Origin: Gammaproteobacteria bacterium
GTDB lineage: Bacteria > Pseudomonadota > Gammaproteobacteria > Steroidobacterales > Steroidobacteraceae
Length of the DNA stretch: 6,254 bases
Reading direction: 5' to 3'
NCBI GenBank assembly: GCA_019242385.1
Contig: JAFAVO010000041.1
Location: 1-6,254, forward strand
Shown: positions 1 to 6,254 of the stretch, piece after piece
Numbering within the stretch: the stretch's first letter is position 1
How the letters are laid out: each line of letters starts with the position of its first letter
Translations under genes and position numbers: made by a program
Notes under the pieces: generated by a model
Seen by the model: only the letters and a program-made list of their open reading frames with translations
The model's database searches: none
What the model was told of the DNA's origin: nothing

Positions 1-1
1 G

Positions 2-853
<852 letters not shown>

Positions 854-993
854 CGACCCTCTCTAAAGAGGTATCGATTCCCGCAAGGACACTCGATAGG
901 CTTTACATAACAGTTACGGATTGGCGCCAGGTCTCTGCCGGGCGTCAATCCGGAAAGACGCGGAACAAGACCCCCTATTCCGCGCATTCCTCA
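854..993 (+). other. groEL 3' untranslated region with several potential hairpins
   Basis: The 140 bases between the groEL stop and the terminator contain no credible gene but many inverted repeats, read directly from the sequence: CCTCT/AGAGG (858-862 with 867-871, loop CTAA); TATCGA/TCGATA (872-877 with 893-898); a 12-bp stem, 917-928 with 941-952, whose only non-Watson-Crick pair is a G-T (G-U in RNA); and CGCGGAA/TTCCGCG (959-965 with 978-984). Together with the terminator this makes five stems in about 160 bases. Such density suggests a structured RNA tail on the groEL message or a 3'-UTR-derived small RNA. That is inference; I recognise no known RNA family and no promoter inside it. Confidence 0.5.
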
Positions 994-1022
994 AGGCCCC
1001 ACACTGTGGGGCCTGTTTTTTT
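994..1022 (+). terminator. Strong intrinsic terminator after groEL
   Basis: A perfect GC-rich inverted repeat, AGGCCCCACA (994-1003) with TGTGGGGCCT (1005-1014), is followed by G and then seven Ts (1016-1022). In RNA the stem would close as about 8 bp with a five-base loop. A GC-rich stem followed by a U-tract is the classic Rho-independent terminator. It ends the groEL transcript about 140 bases after the stop codon and separates it from the lipoprotein gene. A tail of seven Us would also suit Hfq binding if a small RNA ends here. Confidence 0.93.
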
Positions 1023-1123
1023 GTGCGCGCTCTTCGACAACTCCGCGAACGCCGTCACAGCGTGCGCGCAATGCGGCAGCGCCACACTTCCTTATCGCCC
1101 CGCCGCGGGTTTATCGTCCGGGC
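1023..1123 (+). other. Leader region of the lipoprotein gene, no clear promoter seen
   Basis: This stretch lies between the groEL terminator and the ribosome binding site of the lipoprotein gene. The terminator implies that a promoter for the downstream genes lies here, but I find no convincing sigma-70 -35/-10 pair at normal spacing. The sequence is GC-rich, with only short AT-rich patches around 1090-1094 (TTATC) and 1110-1115 (TTTATC). The lipoprotein reading frame is open back to about base 1006, but that extension crosses the terminator and would hide the signal peptide, so I do not treat it as coding. Confidence 0.4.
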
Positions 1124-1130
1124 GAGGAGG
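1124..1130 (+). promoter_or_regulatory. Ribosome binding site GAGGAGG of the lipoprotein gene
   Basis: GAGGAGG matches the anti-Shine-Dalgarno sequence and sits four bases before the ATG at 1135. It decides the start of the lipoprotein gene in favour of this ATG over earlier in-frame start-like codons, and it agrees with the signal peptide beginning right after it. Confidence 0.85.
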
Positions 1131-1134
1131 CTCC

Positions 1135-1995
1135 ATGAGCAAGCTTCGCTACCGCCGCGTGACACGCATCGCCTGCCTGGGCCTTCTGGCACTCGCGGCC
1201 TGCGCGCACGACGGCCAGGACGAGATGAGCTGGGCTCGCGCAGCTCTCGAGCGCAACCATTCCCTGGAGATCGTCGCCGCGGACCAACAGAGTCACACCT
1301 TCACGGTGCGCCTGAAGGAGGGCGGCGAGCTGCGCACGGTGCGGGCGGATCAGGTGATCGGCTTCCCCACCGAAGCCGCGGCCGCCGCGGCGGTGGTGCA
1401 CCCGCCCGAGGCGGCTCCCGCCGAGCGGGCTCCGGCCGAACCGGCTGTCGTAGAGGCCGACACGCCTGCCGCCGCCACAGGCGCCGCCGCGCCTCAGACT
1501 GCCTCCACGCACACTGACCCGGTGCTGGTCTCAGAGAGCTCAAGCACTCTCGAGCACGTTGCCCCCGGCCGCGTGCTCGAGTCCGGACCTGGTTACAGCA
1601 TCAGCTCTGCACAGACCGTTGCGCCGGCCTCCATGCGCGCGCGCGACTCCGTGAGCAGCGCCCCGCTCGAGCGCCGCCGCGAGCCGATCGTGTGTCAGGG
1701 CGCGCGGCTGCTGCACATCGACAACCGCAATCTGGTCTTCGAGGGCGACGCGGTGAGCGCGGTGGACGGTTGCGAGATTCACATCACCAACAGCCACATC
1801 AGCGCGAGCGGGGTCGGCATTGCCGTGCGTGCCGCCAACGTGCACATCGACAACAGCCAGATCGAGGGCGATCAGGCCTCCATCGAAGCCTCGCAGGGCG
1901 CGCAGGTCTACGTGGCTTCCTCGCGCTTCAAAGGCCTCAGCCGCCGCCTCGACACCGCCACCGTGCATGATCTGGGCGGCAACGTCTGGAACTAA
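1135..1995 (+). CDS. Predicted lipoprotein with C-terminal beta-helix-like repeats, function unknown
   Basis: The product has 286 residues; I do not recognise a named family. Residues 1-22 form a lipoprotein signal peptide: a basic start (SKLRYRRVTR), a hydrophobic core and the lipobox LAAC, with C23 as the predicted lipidated cysteine, so it should be membrane-anchored. The +2 residue is alanine, which in E. coli would favour outer-membrane sorting. Residues about 25-80 are a small mixed segment (HTFTVRLKEGGELRTV). About 80-130 is an Ala/Pro/Glu-rich, probably flexible linker, followed by a Ser-rich stretch. From about 187 the sequence falls into four rungs with similar residues spaced 22, 21 and 22 apart: HIDNRNL (194), HITNSHI (216), HIDNSQI (237) and YVASSRF (259). 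This is the pattern of a short right-handed beta-helix. Two cysteines, C187 and C213, sit near its cap and could form a disulphide. The fold and location are inference; no catalytic residues can be assigned. It lies 29 bases before glnE, but nothing in it points to nitrogen control. Confidence 0.85.
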   Translation: MSKLRYRRVTRIACLGLLALAACAHDGQDEMSWARAALERNHSLEIVAADQQSHTFTVRLKEGGELRTVRADQVIGFPTEAAAAAAVVHPPEAAPAERAPAEPAVVEADTPAAATGAAAPQTASTHTDPVLVSESSSTLEHVAPGRVLESGPGYSISSAQTVAPASMRARDSVSSAPLERRREPIVCQGARLLHIDNRNLVFEGDAVSAVDGCEIHITNSHISASGVGIAVRAANVHIDNSQIEGDQASIEASQGAQVYVASSRFKGLSRRLDTATVHDLGGNVWN

Positions 1996-1997
1996 AC

Positions 1998-2020
1998 CCG
2001 AAGAGCATTAAGCTCTTCGG
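1998..2020 (+). promoter_or_regulatory. Perfect 9-bp inverted repeat just before the glnE start
   Basis: CCGAAGAGC (1998-2006) and GCTCTTCGG (2012-2020) are perfect reverse complements around the loop ATTAA. The repeat fills nearly all of the gap between the lipoprotein stop and the glnE ATG and ends four bases before that ATG. No T-run follows, so it is not a standard intrinsic terminator. It could affect translation initiation of glnE, protect or attenuate the message, or be a protein-binding palindrome; the sequence does not say which. The only purine-rich Shine-Dalgarno-like bases nearby are AAGAG inside the left arm and AGG directly touching the ATG, so initiation here may be unusual. 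Confidence 0.6.
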
Positions 2021-2024
2021 CAGG

Positions 2025-4916
2025 ATGACTGGTACCACCCGGACGCTCACCCCCGAGCTCACCGCTCTGGTAGAACGCTCGATCGCCGAGCTCGGCGAAG
2101 CCGCGCGCGCGGCGCTCGCCGCCGCACCGGCCCCCATCGCCGATTCCATCCGTACCGTATTCGGCACGAGCGATTTCGTGGCTCATACCACCACGCGCGA
2201 CGGCGAGCTCCTGCCGCAGCTGATTCAAAGTGGTGACCTGCAGCGCTCCCTGGCCGCTTCTGACTATAGGCTGCGCGCCCCGGTGCTCGGCGCATCGGTG
2301 AGCGAAGCGCAGGCTCAGAGCGAGCTGCGTCGCTGGCGGCGGCGCGAGCTGACCCGCATCGCCTGGCGAGACCTTGCCGGCTGGGCGGATCTCACCGCCA
2401 CGCTCGCCGAGCTCAGTGCGTTCGCGGATCAGGCGATCCTGACCGCGCTCGAGGCCGCGCGGGCCGCGCTGGTCGCACGCTATGGAGAGCCGCGCGGGGC
2501 CGGCGGGGCCATACAGCCGCTGGTCGTCATCGCGATGGGCAAGCTCGGGGGTGGCGAGCTCAATTTTTCCTCCGACGTCGATCTGGTGCTGCTGTTTCCG
2601 GAGCACGGTGACACCGACGGACCTCGTCCCATCAGCAACGAGGAGTTCTTTACCCGCCTCGGTCAAGGCCTGGTACGGCTGCTGCAGAGTCCGACGGCCG
2701 AGGGGTTCGTGCTGCGCGTGGATCTGCGCCTGCGCCCCTTCGGCGACTCCGGCCCGCTCGTCTCGAGCTTTGCGGCTTTCGAGGACTACCTGCCGCGACA
2801 CGGGCGCGACTGGGAGCGGTACGCGTACGTCAAGGCGCGCGCGGTGAGTGCCGTGGCGCGCTATCTCGAGCTGGAGGCGACCGCGATCCGTCCATTCGTC
2901 TACCGCCGTTATCTCGACTATGGTGTGTTCGAGAGCCTGCGGGAGATGAAGGCGCTCATCGAGCGGGAGGTGGCGCGCCGTGAGCTCGCCGACCACGTGA
3001 AGCTCGGTCCTGGGGGCATACGCGAGATCGAGTTCATCGTGCAGGCGCTGCAGCTCACCCGCGGCGGTCGCGACCGGCAGCTGCAGACTCCTTCGCTGCT
3101 CGCCGCGCTCGCGCGGCTCGGCGAGACGCGGCTGCTGCCGCCGGAGGCGCTCACCGAGCTGCGTGATGCGTACGTCTTCCTGCGCCGCCTGGAGAATCGC
3201 CTGCAGATGCTCGGCGATGCGCAGACGCACCGACTGCCCGCCGATGGTCTGGCCCGCGAGCGCATCGCTTACGCCATGGGCGCCGATGACTGGGCGGGCT
3301 TTGCGCGTGAGCTGGAGGCGCAGCGCTCACGGGTGAGCCATCACTTCCGCCTGGTGTTCTCCGGCGGCGATGCCGGCGATGCGACGGCGGTACGCATCGA
3401 TCTCGGGCGCTTCTGGGACACGCAGGCGGAGAAGGCGGCGCTCGCCGAATCCCTCGCCGCCGCAGGCTTCGAGGACAGCGCCGAGGCGGCACGACTCCTG
3501 CTCGAGCTGCGGGGCTCGGCGCTCGTGCGCAAGCTCGATGAGGCGGGACGGCGGCGTCTGCAGGCGCTGCTGCCGGTGCTGCTGGCGGAGGTGGCACAGA
3601 GCAGTGCACAGCTGCCCGTGCTGCGCCGTGTGCTCGCGATCATCGAGGCGACCGGCAAGCGCTCCGCGTATTTCTCGCTGCTGCGCGAGAATGGCGCGGC
3701 GCGCGGCAGACTCATCGAGCTGTGCCGGCACGGCGATTTTCTGGCGGCGCAGATCGCCGCGCACCCACTGCTGCTCGATGAGCTGATCGACGAGCGGCTG
3801 CTGGTCCAGTTACCGACACGTGCGGGGTTTGCCGCGGATCTGGAAGCGCGCATGCAGCAGTTGCGCGAGGACGATCCGGAGCAGCAGGTCGAGACGCTGC
3901 GGCAGTTCCAGCGTGCTGCGCTGTTTCGCGTGGCGGTCGCCGACCTCACCCATCTGCTGCCGCTCATGCAGGTGAGCGATCGGCTCACCGATATCGCCGA
4001 GCTGATCGTCGAGCGTGCCATGGAGCTCGGCTGGCGGCAGATCACCGCGCAGTTCGGCGTGCCCTTGTGCGGGGAGGGGGCGGACATGCGCACGGTGAGC
4101 GTCTGTGCGGTCGGCTACGGCAAGCTCGGTGGCATGGAGCTCGGCTACGCCTCGGATCTCGACCTGGTGTTCCTGCACGACTCCCGCGGCGAGCACCAGC
4201 ACACGAGCGGTGCGAAGCCGATCGACAACCAGTTGTTCTTCGTGCGCCTGGCGCAGCGCATCGTGCACCTGCTCACCATGCACTCGGCCGCCGGGCGGCT
4301 GTACGAGGTCGACGTGCGGCTGCGCCCGAGCGGCAAGGGTGGATTGCTGGTCACCAACATCGAGGCCTTTGCCGAGTACCAACGGAGCGAAGCCTGGACC
4401 TGGGAGCACCAGGCGCTGCTGCACGCCCGTGCGGTCGCCGGCGCGCCCGCGCTGCGCGAGCGTTTCGAGGCAGTGCGCCTCGAGGTGCTGTGCAACTACG
4501 TGCGCCGCGACACTCTACGGGAGGAAGTGCGCAGCATGCGCGAGCGCATGCGCCGGGAGCTCGGCGGCGGCGACCCACTGCGCTTCGACATCAAGCAGGA
4601 CCGCGGCGGCATTGCCGACATCGAGTTCCTCGCCCAGTACTGGGCGCTCAGCTGGGCGCACGAGCACCCGCCGGTGGCCATGTTCGCCGACACCATCCGC
4701 CAGCTCGAGTCGGTCGCCTCCGCCGACCTCGTGCCGCAGAGCAGTGTGGATGTGTTGACGGCGGCCTATCGCACCTACCGCACGCGTATCCATCGTCTCT
4801 CGCTCGATGGCGCACCCCCGGTCGTGGCGGCGGAGGAATTCGCCGGGACGCGCGCGGCGGTCACCGCGCTCTGGAACGCGACTCTCGGCCCAGAGAGCGA
4901 GGTCTCGCGGGTATAA
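2025..4916 (+). CDS. glnE: Bifunctional glutamine synthetase adenylyltransferase / adenylyl-removing enzyme
   Basis: GlnE controls nitrogen assimilation by adding AMP to a tyrosine of glutamine synthetase (C-terminal half) or removing it (N-terminal half), in response to glutamine and the PII protein. The 963 residues compare with 946 in E. coli, and the gene looks complete. The protein is a visible internal duplication. The N-terminal adenylyl-removing nucleotidyltransferase domain has MGKLGGGELNFSSDVD (from M171, metal-binding pair D184/D186), then VDLRLRPFG (232-240, third acidic residue D233), then GGIREIEF (330-337) in the following helical domain. The C-terminal adenylyltransferase domain repeats the order: GYGKLGGMELGYASDLD (from G697, pair D711/D713), VDVRLRPSG (762-770, D763) and RGGIADIEF (860-868). 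Both halves keep their catalytic acids, so both activities should be intact. The ATG at 2025 gives an N-terminus close to the family's usual length, although no good Shine-Dalgarno precedes it. In many related genomes ilvE follows glnE; here a zinc-finger gene follows directly. Confidence 0.97.
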   Translation: MTGTTRTLTPELTALVERSIAELGEAARAALAAAPAPIADSIRTVFGTSDFVAHTTTRDGELLPQLIQSGDLQRSLAASDYRLRAPVLGASVSEAQAQSELRRWRRRELTRIAWRDLAGWADLTATLAELSAFADQAILTALEAARAALVARYGEPRGAGGAIQPLVVIAMGKLGGGELNFSSDVDLVLLFPEHGDTDGPRPISNEEFFTRLGQGLVRLLQSPTAEGFVLRVDLRLRPFGDSGPLVSSFAAFEDYLPRHGRDWERYAYVKARAVSAVARYLELEATAIRPFVYRRYLDYGVFESLREMKALIEREVARRELADHVKLGPGGIREIEFIVQALQLTRGGRDRQLQTPSLLAALARLGETRLLPPEALTELRDAYVFLRRLENRLQMLGDAQTHRLPADGLARERIAYAMGADDWAGFARELEAQRSRVSHHFRLVFSGGDAGDATAVRIDLGRFWDTQAEKAALAESLAAAGFEDSAEAARLLLELRGSALVRKLDEAGRRRLQALLPVLLAEVAQSSAQLPVLRRVLAIIEATGKRSAYFSLLRENGAARGRLIELCRHGDFLAAQIAAHPLLLDELIDERLLVQLPTRAGFAADLEARMQQLREDDPEQQVETLRQFQRAALFRVAVADLTHLLPLMQVSDRLTDIAELIVERAMELGWRQITAQFGVPLCGEGADMRTVSVCAVGYGKLGGMELGYASDLDLVFLHDSRGEHQHTSGAKPIDNQLFFVRLAQRIVHLLTMHSAAGRLYEVDVRLRPSGKGGLLVTNIEAFAEYQRSEAWTWEHQALLHARAVAGAPALRERFEAVRLEVLCNYVRRDTLREEVRSMRERMRRELGGGDPLRFDIKQDRGGIADIEFLAQYWALSWAHEHPPVAMFADTIRQLESVASADLVPQSSVDVLTAAYRTYRTRIHRLSLDGAPPVVAAEEFAGTRAAVTALWNATLGPESEVSRV

Positions 4917-4917
4917 T
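4912..4917 (+). promoter_or_regulatory. Possible -10 box TATAAT for the zinc-finger gene
   Basis: A perfect TATAAT overlaps the last codon and stop of glnE and lies 7 bases before the ATG at 4925. Transcription from a sigma-70 -10 element normally begins about 7 bases downstream, which would put the first base at or next to the A of the ATG and give a leaderless message. That would fit the absence of any Shine-Dalgarno sequence in front of this gene. No good -35 hexamer is seen at 16-18 bases upstream, so the element may be weak or a chance match. Confidence 0.45.
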
Positions 4918-4924
4918 CGCCGCC

Positions 4925-5122
4925 ATGTCCGCGACCGCTCGGCCTCTGATCGAACCCAACGCACAGAACCAGTACGACGTTACGGTCGAGGACCTGCCGC
5001 TGTGTTGTCCGATGCCGCAGATGTACCTGTGGAACTCGCACCCGCGGGTCTATCTGCCGATCGAGGAAAGCGGCTGGGCGAAGTGTCCCTACTGCGGGGC
5101 TGAGTACACACTGCGCCGCTGA
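4925..5122 (+). CDS. Small CHCC-type zinc-finger protein
   Basis: This 65-residue protein matches the zf-CHCC family (Pfam PF10276, COG4391), short proteobacterial proteins related to the zinc-binding part of the mitochondrial complex I subunit NDUFS6. The likely zinc ligands are a cysteine of the CC pair at 27-28, H39 in NSHPRVYL, and C54 and C57 in CPYCGAEYTL. The family's function is not firmly known, so no reaction is assigned; it is expected to be a soluble cytoplasmic zinc protein, possibly linked to respiratory complex assembly by its NDUFS6 likeness. The ATG at 4925 gives the normal family length. The frame is open far upstream, but that extension lies wholly over glnE in another frame and is a shadow. 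The gene starts 8 bases after the glnE stop, so it may be translated by coupling to glnE, or as a leaderless message from the TATAAT there. It ends 16 bases before the stop of a convergent gene. Confidence 0.93.
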   Translation: MSATARPLIEPNAQNQYDVTVEDLPLCCPMPQMYLWNSHPRVYLPIEESGWAKCPYCGAEYTLRR

Positions 5123-5138
5123 CTGCCGGCACGTTGCC

Positions 5139-6254
5139 TCACTCCTCGTCCGCGAGGTTGGGATCGCGCGGTGGGGGAAGGTCGGTCCGGACCGCCGTGC
5201 GCTTCGCCGCATGCAACTGCCTGTTCAGCTCCGGCAGATCCGCCTGCAGCTTCTTCCAGCTCTCGAGCGGCCCCGCGAGCTTGCCCTGCAGCTCTTCGGT
5301 CGCGGCGCGCTGAGCGGTGGTAGGCGCCGCATCAGCGCGCATGAGCTCCGCGTACAGTCCCGCGATCTGCTCCTCCAGGTCCTTGAGATTGGGCGCTGAG
5401 GGAGCCGGCTCGGCGGTTGCGCCGGTCAATGGGGCCGAGCCGGTGAGCGTGGCCAGGCGGGCCAGGTAGGAGTGGACGCTGCTATCCGCCGCGCCGGGCG
5501 CGACGGACTTCAGCTGCGCCTCTTGCGATTGCGCCGCGAGGAGCGCCTGCGAGCTCTGCGTGAGCAGGTCTGCCAGATGCGAGGTGAGCCGTAGCTGCTC
5601 GGCAAGCGCCTCGGCCGAGGCGCTGACGCGTGGATCGGCCTTGAGCGTCAGGGGCGCCTCGAGGTGCTGCCCCTCGTAGCTGATACGCACGCGGTAGGTC
5701 CCGGGCAGCGCAAGAGGTCCCTGCGGCTGTTGCGGCGTTGCATGGGGCACCGCCGAAATAGGATAGCCGCGGGCTACCGACACGGGCGCGGGATAGTGCA
5801 GATCCCAGACCCAGCGGTGGGCACCGGCGCGCGCCGACAGCACCTGGGGTGGCTTGATCCAGTACGGCGGGATGAGCTCGCGCGCCAGCTCGTCCGCGTC
5901 GGGTTGCGGAGGATCATCGCTCCGGTACCGCCGCACCGCTGCCCCGCTGGCATCGAGCACTTCGAGCACGAGCGGCTGGCGCGCATCGTGCGGCAGCCAA
6001 TACTCGATGATCGCGCCCGCAGGAGGATTCTCGGCGAGCGGCTCATCGGGCGGAATGGGCGTATCCGTCCAGGTGCTGCGATGCATGCGGTAAGCCGCGG
6101 ACGGCCGGAACAGCAGCGCGTCGCGGCCCGGCGCACCCGCGAGCTGCCGCAGCCTCGAGATGTCATCGAGGATCCAGATCGAGCGGCCATGGGTGGCGAG
6201 GATGAGATCGTCCTCGTGCAGCCACAGATCCCGCATCGAGGTGTGCGGCAGATT
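5139..6254 (-). CDS. BNR/VPS10-like beta-propeller protein ('glycosyl hydrolase' type), C-terminal part
   Basis: The C-terminal 371 residues of a larger protein; the start lies beyond the right edge, so the methionine codon at 6234-6236 is internal. The first residues hold the last propeller blade, with a signature of this family: MRDLWLHEDDLILATHGRSIWILDD (visible residues 7-31). A linker rich in charged and proline residues follows, then HRWVWDLHYPAP (146-157) and a small beta-sandwich-like module, PGTYRVRISYEG (184-195) ending in LTLKADPRV. The rest (about 212-360) is Ala/Gln/Glu/Leu-rich and mostly helical, possibly coiled coil, with a proline-rich break near 283-289. Homologues are large, usually exported proteins with sialidase/sortilin-like repeats, often labelled glycosyl hydrolases although activity has rarely been shown. 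A signal peptide cannot be checked because the N-terminus is missing. The gene converges on the zinc-finger gene with no terminator visible between them. Family assignment is good; biochemical role is unknown. Confidence 0.85.
   Translation of the reverse strand, partial: NLPHTSMRDLWLHEDDLILATHGRSIWILDDISRLRQLAGAPGRDALLFRPSAAYRMHRSTWTDTPIPPDEPLAENPPAGAIIEYWLPHDARQPLVLEVLDASGAAVRRYRSDDPPQPDADELARELIPPYWIKPPQVLSARAGAHRWVWDLHYPAPVSVARGYPISAVPHATPQQPQGPLALPGTYRVRISYEGQHLEAPLTLKADPRVSASAEALAEQLRLTSHLADLLTQSSQALLAAQSQEAQLKSVAPGAADSSVHSYLARLATLTGSAPLTGATAEPAPSAPNLKDLEEQIAGLYAELMRADAAPTTAQRAATEELQGKLAGPLESWKKLQADLPELNRQLHAAKRTAVRTDLPPPRDPNLADEE

Noticed and set aside
1023..1069. GTGCGCGC and GCGTGCGCGC as a possible inverted repeat upstream of the lipoprotein gene
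   Set aside because: GCGCGC is self-complementary and frequent in GC-rich DNA; the arms are about 30 bases apart and imperfect beyond the core.
1006..1134. N-terminal extension of the lipoprotein frame to an earlier start
   Set aside because: It begins inside the intrinsic terminator, lacks a ribosome binding site and would bury the signal peptide. The ATG at 1135 has GAGGAGG and a proper lipoprotein N-terminus.
1371..1500. GCC/GCG-rich tract coding for Ala/Pro repeats as a DNA repeat element
   Set aside because: No exact repeat unit recurs; the pattern is explained by an Ala/Pro-rich protein linker in GC-rich codons.
921..1517. 198-codon plus-strand open frame overlapping the terminator and lipoprotein gene
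   Set aside because: Its translation is Arg-rich and low complexity, it spans the terminator, and it competes with the better-supported lipoprotein frame.
1992..3230. 412-codon open frame on the minus strand opposite glnE
   Set aside because: It lies antisense to a secure, conserved gene. Long antisense frames are common in GC-rich coding DNA, and its Arg/Ala/Glu/Gln-rich translation resembles no protein I know.
4067..4924. Upstream part of the long open frame that ends with the zinc-finger protein
   Set aside because: It is a shadow frame over the glnE adenylyltransferase domain, very Arg/Ala-rich. Only the last 65 codons, from 4925, match a known family.
5144..5157. CCTCG/CGAGG stem as a possible bidirectional terminator
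   Set aside because: Only 5 bp, inside the last codons of the minus-strand gene, and without a T-run on either side.

Overview
This is a GC-rich bacterial window, most likely from a proteobacterium. GroEL and GlnE both read like gamma/beta-proteobacterial orthologues, and a small CHCC zinc-finger protein of proteobacterial type follows glnE. I would guess a high-GC gammaproteobacterium near the Steroidobacter/Nevskia/Xanthomonas groups, but the sequence read by eye does not settle this. I see no tRNA or rRNA genes, insertion sequences, CRISPR array, phage genes or attachment sites.

Layout from left to right: (1) the 3' half of groEL (+), cut by the window edge; (2) a 281-base non-coding gap that holds a run of potential hairpins ending in a strong intrinsic terminator with seven Ts, followed by about 110 bases leading to a clear ribosome binding site; (3) a predicted lipoprotein (+) with an Ala/Pro-rich linker and a C-terminal domain of four 21-22-residue rungs, which looks like a small right-handed beta-helix; (4) a perfect 9-bp inverted repeat in the 29-base gap before the next start; (5) glnE (+), complete at 963 codons, encoding the bifunctional glutamine synthetase adenylyltransferase/adenylyl-removing enzyme; (6) a 65-residue CHCC zinc-finger protein (+) that starts 8 bases after glnE, with a perfect TATAAT overlapping the glnE stop; (7) on the minus strand, the C-terminal 371 residues of a large beta-propeller protein of the BNR/VPS10-like 'glycosyl hydrolase' type, converging on the zinc-finger gene with 16 bases between stop codons.

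Functionally this is mostly a housekeeping region: protein folding (GroEL), nitrogen-assimilation control (GlnE) and a small metal-binding protein. The lipoprotein, glnE and zinc-finger genes are co-directional and closely spaced, so they may be co-transcribed, but nothing in the lipoprotein links it to nitrogen control. I did not find a convincing new multi-gene system. The points most worth a second look are the hairpin-dense groEL 3' region (a possible 3'-UTR-derived small RNA), the beta-helix lipoprotein, the hairpin abutting the glnE start, and the possible leaderless promoter of the zinc-finger gene.
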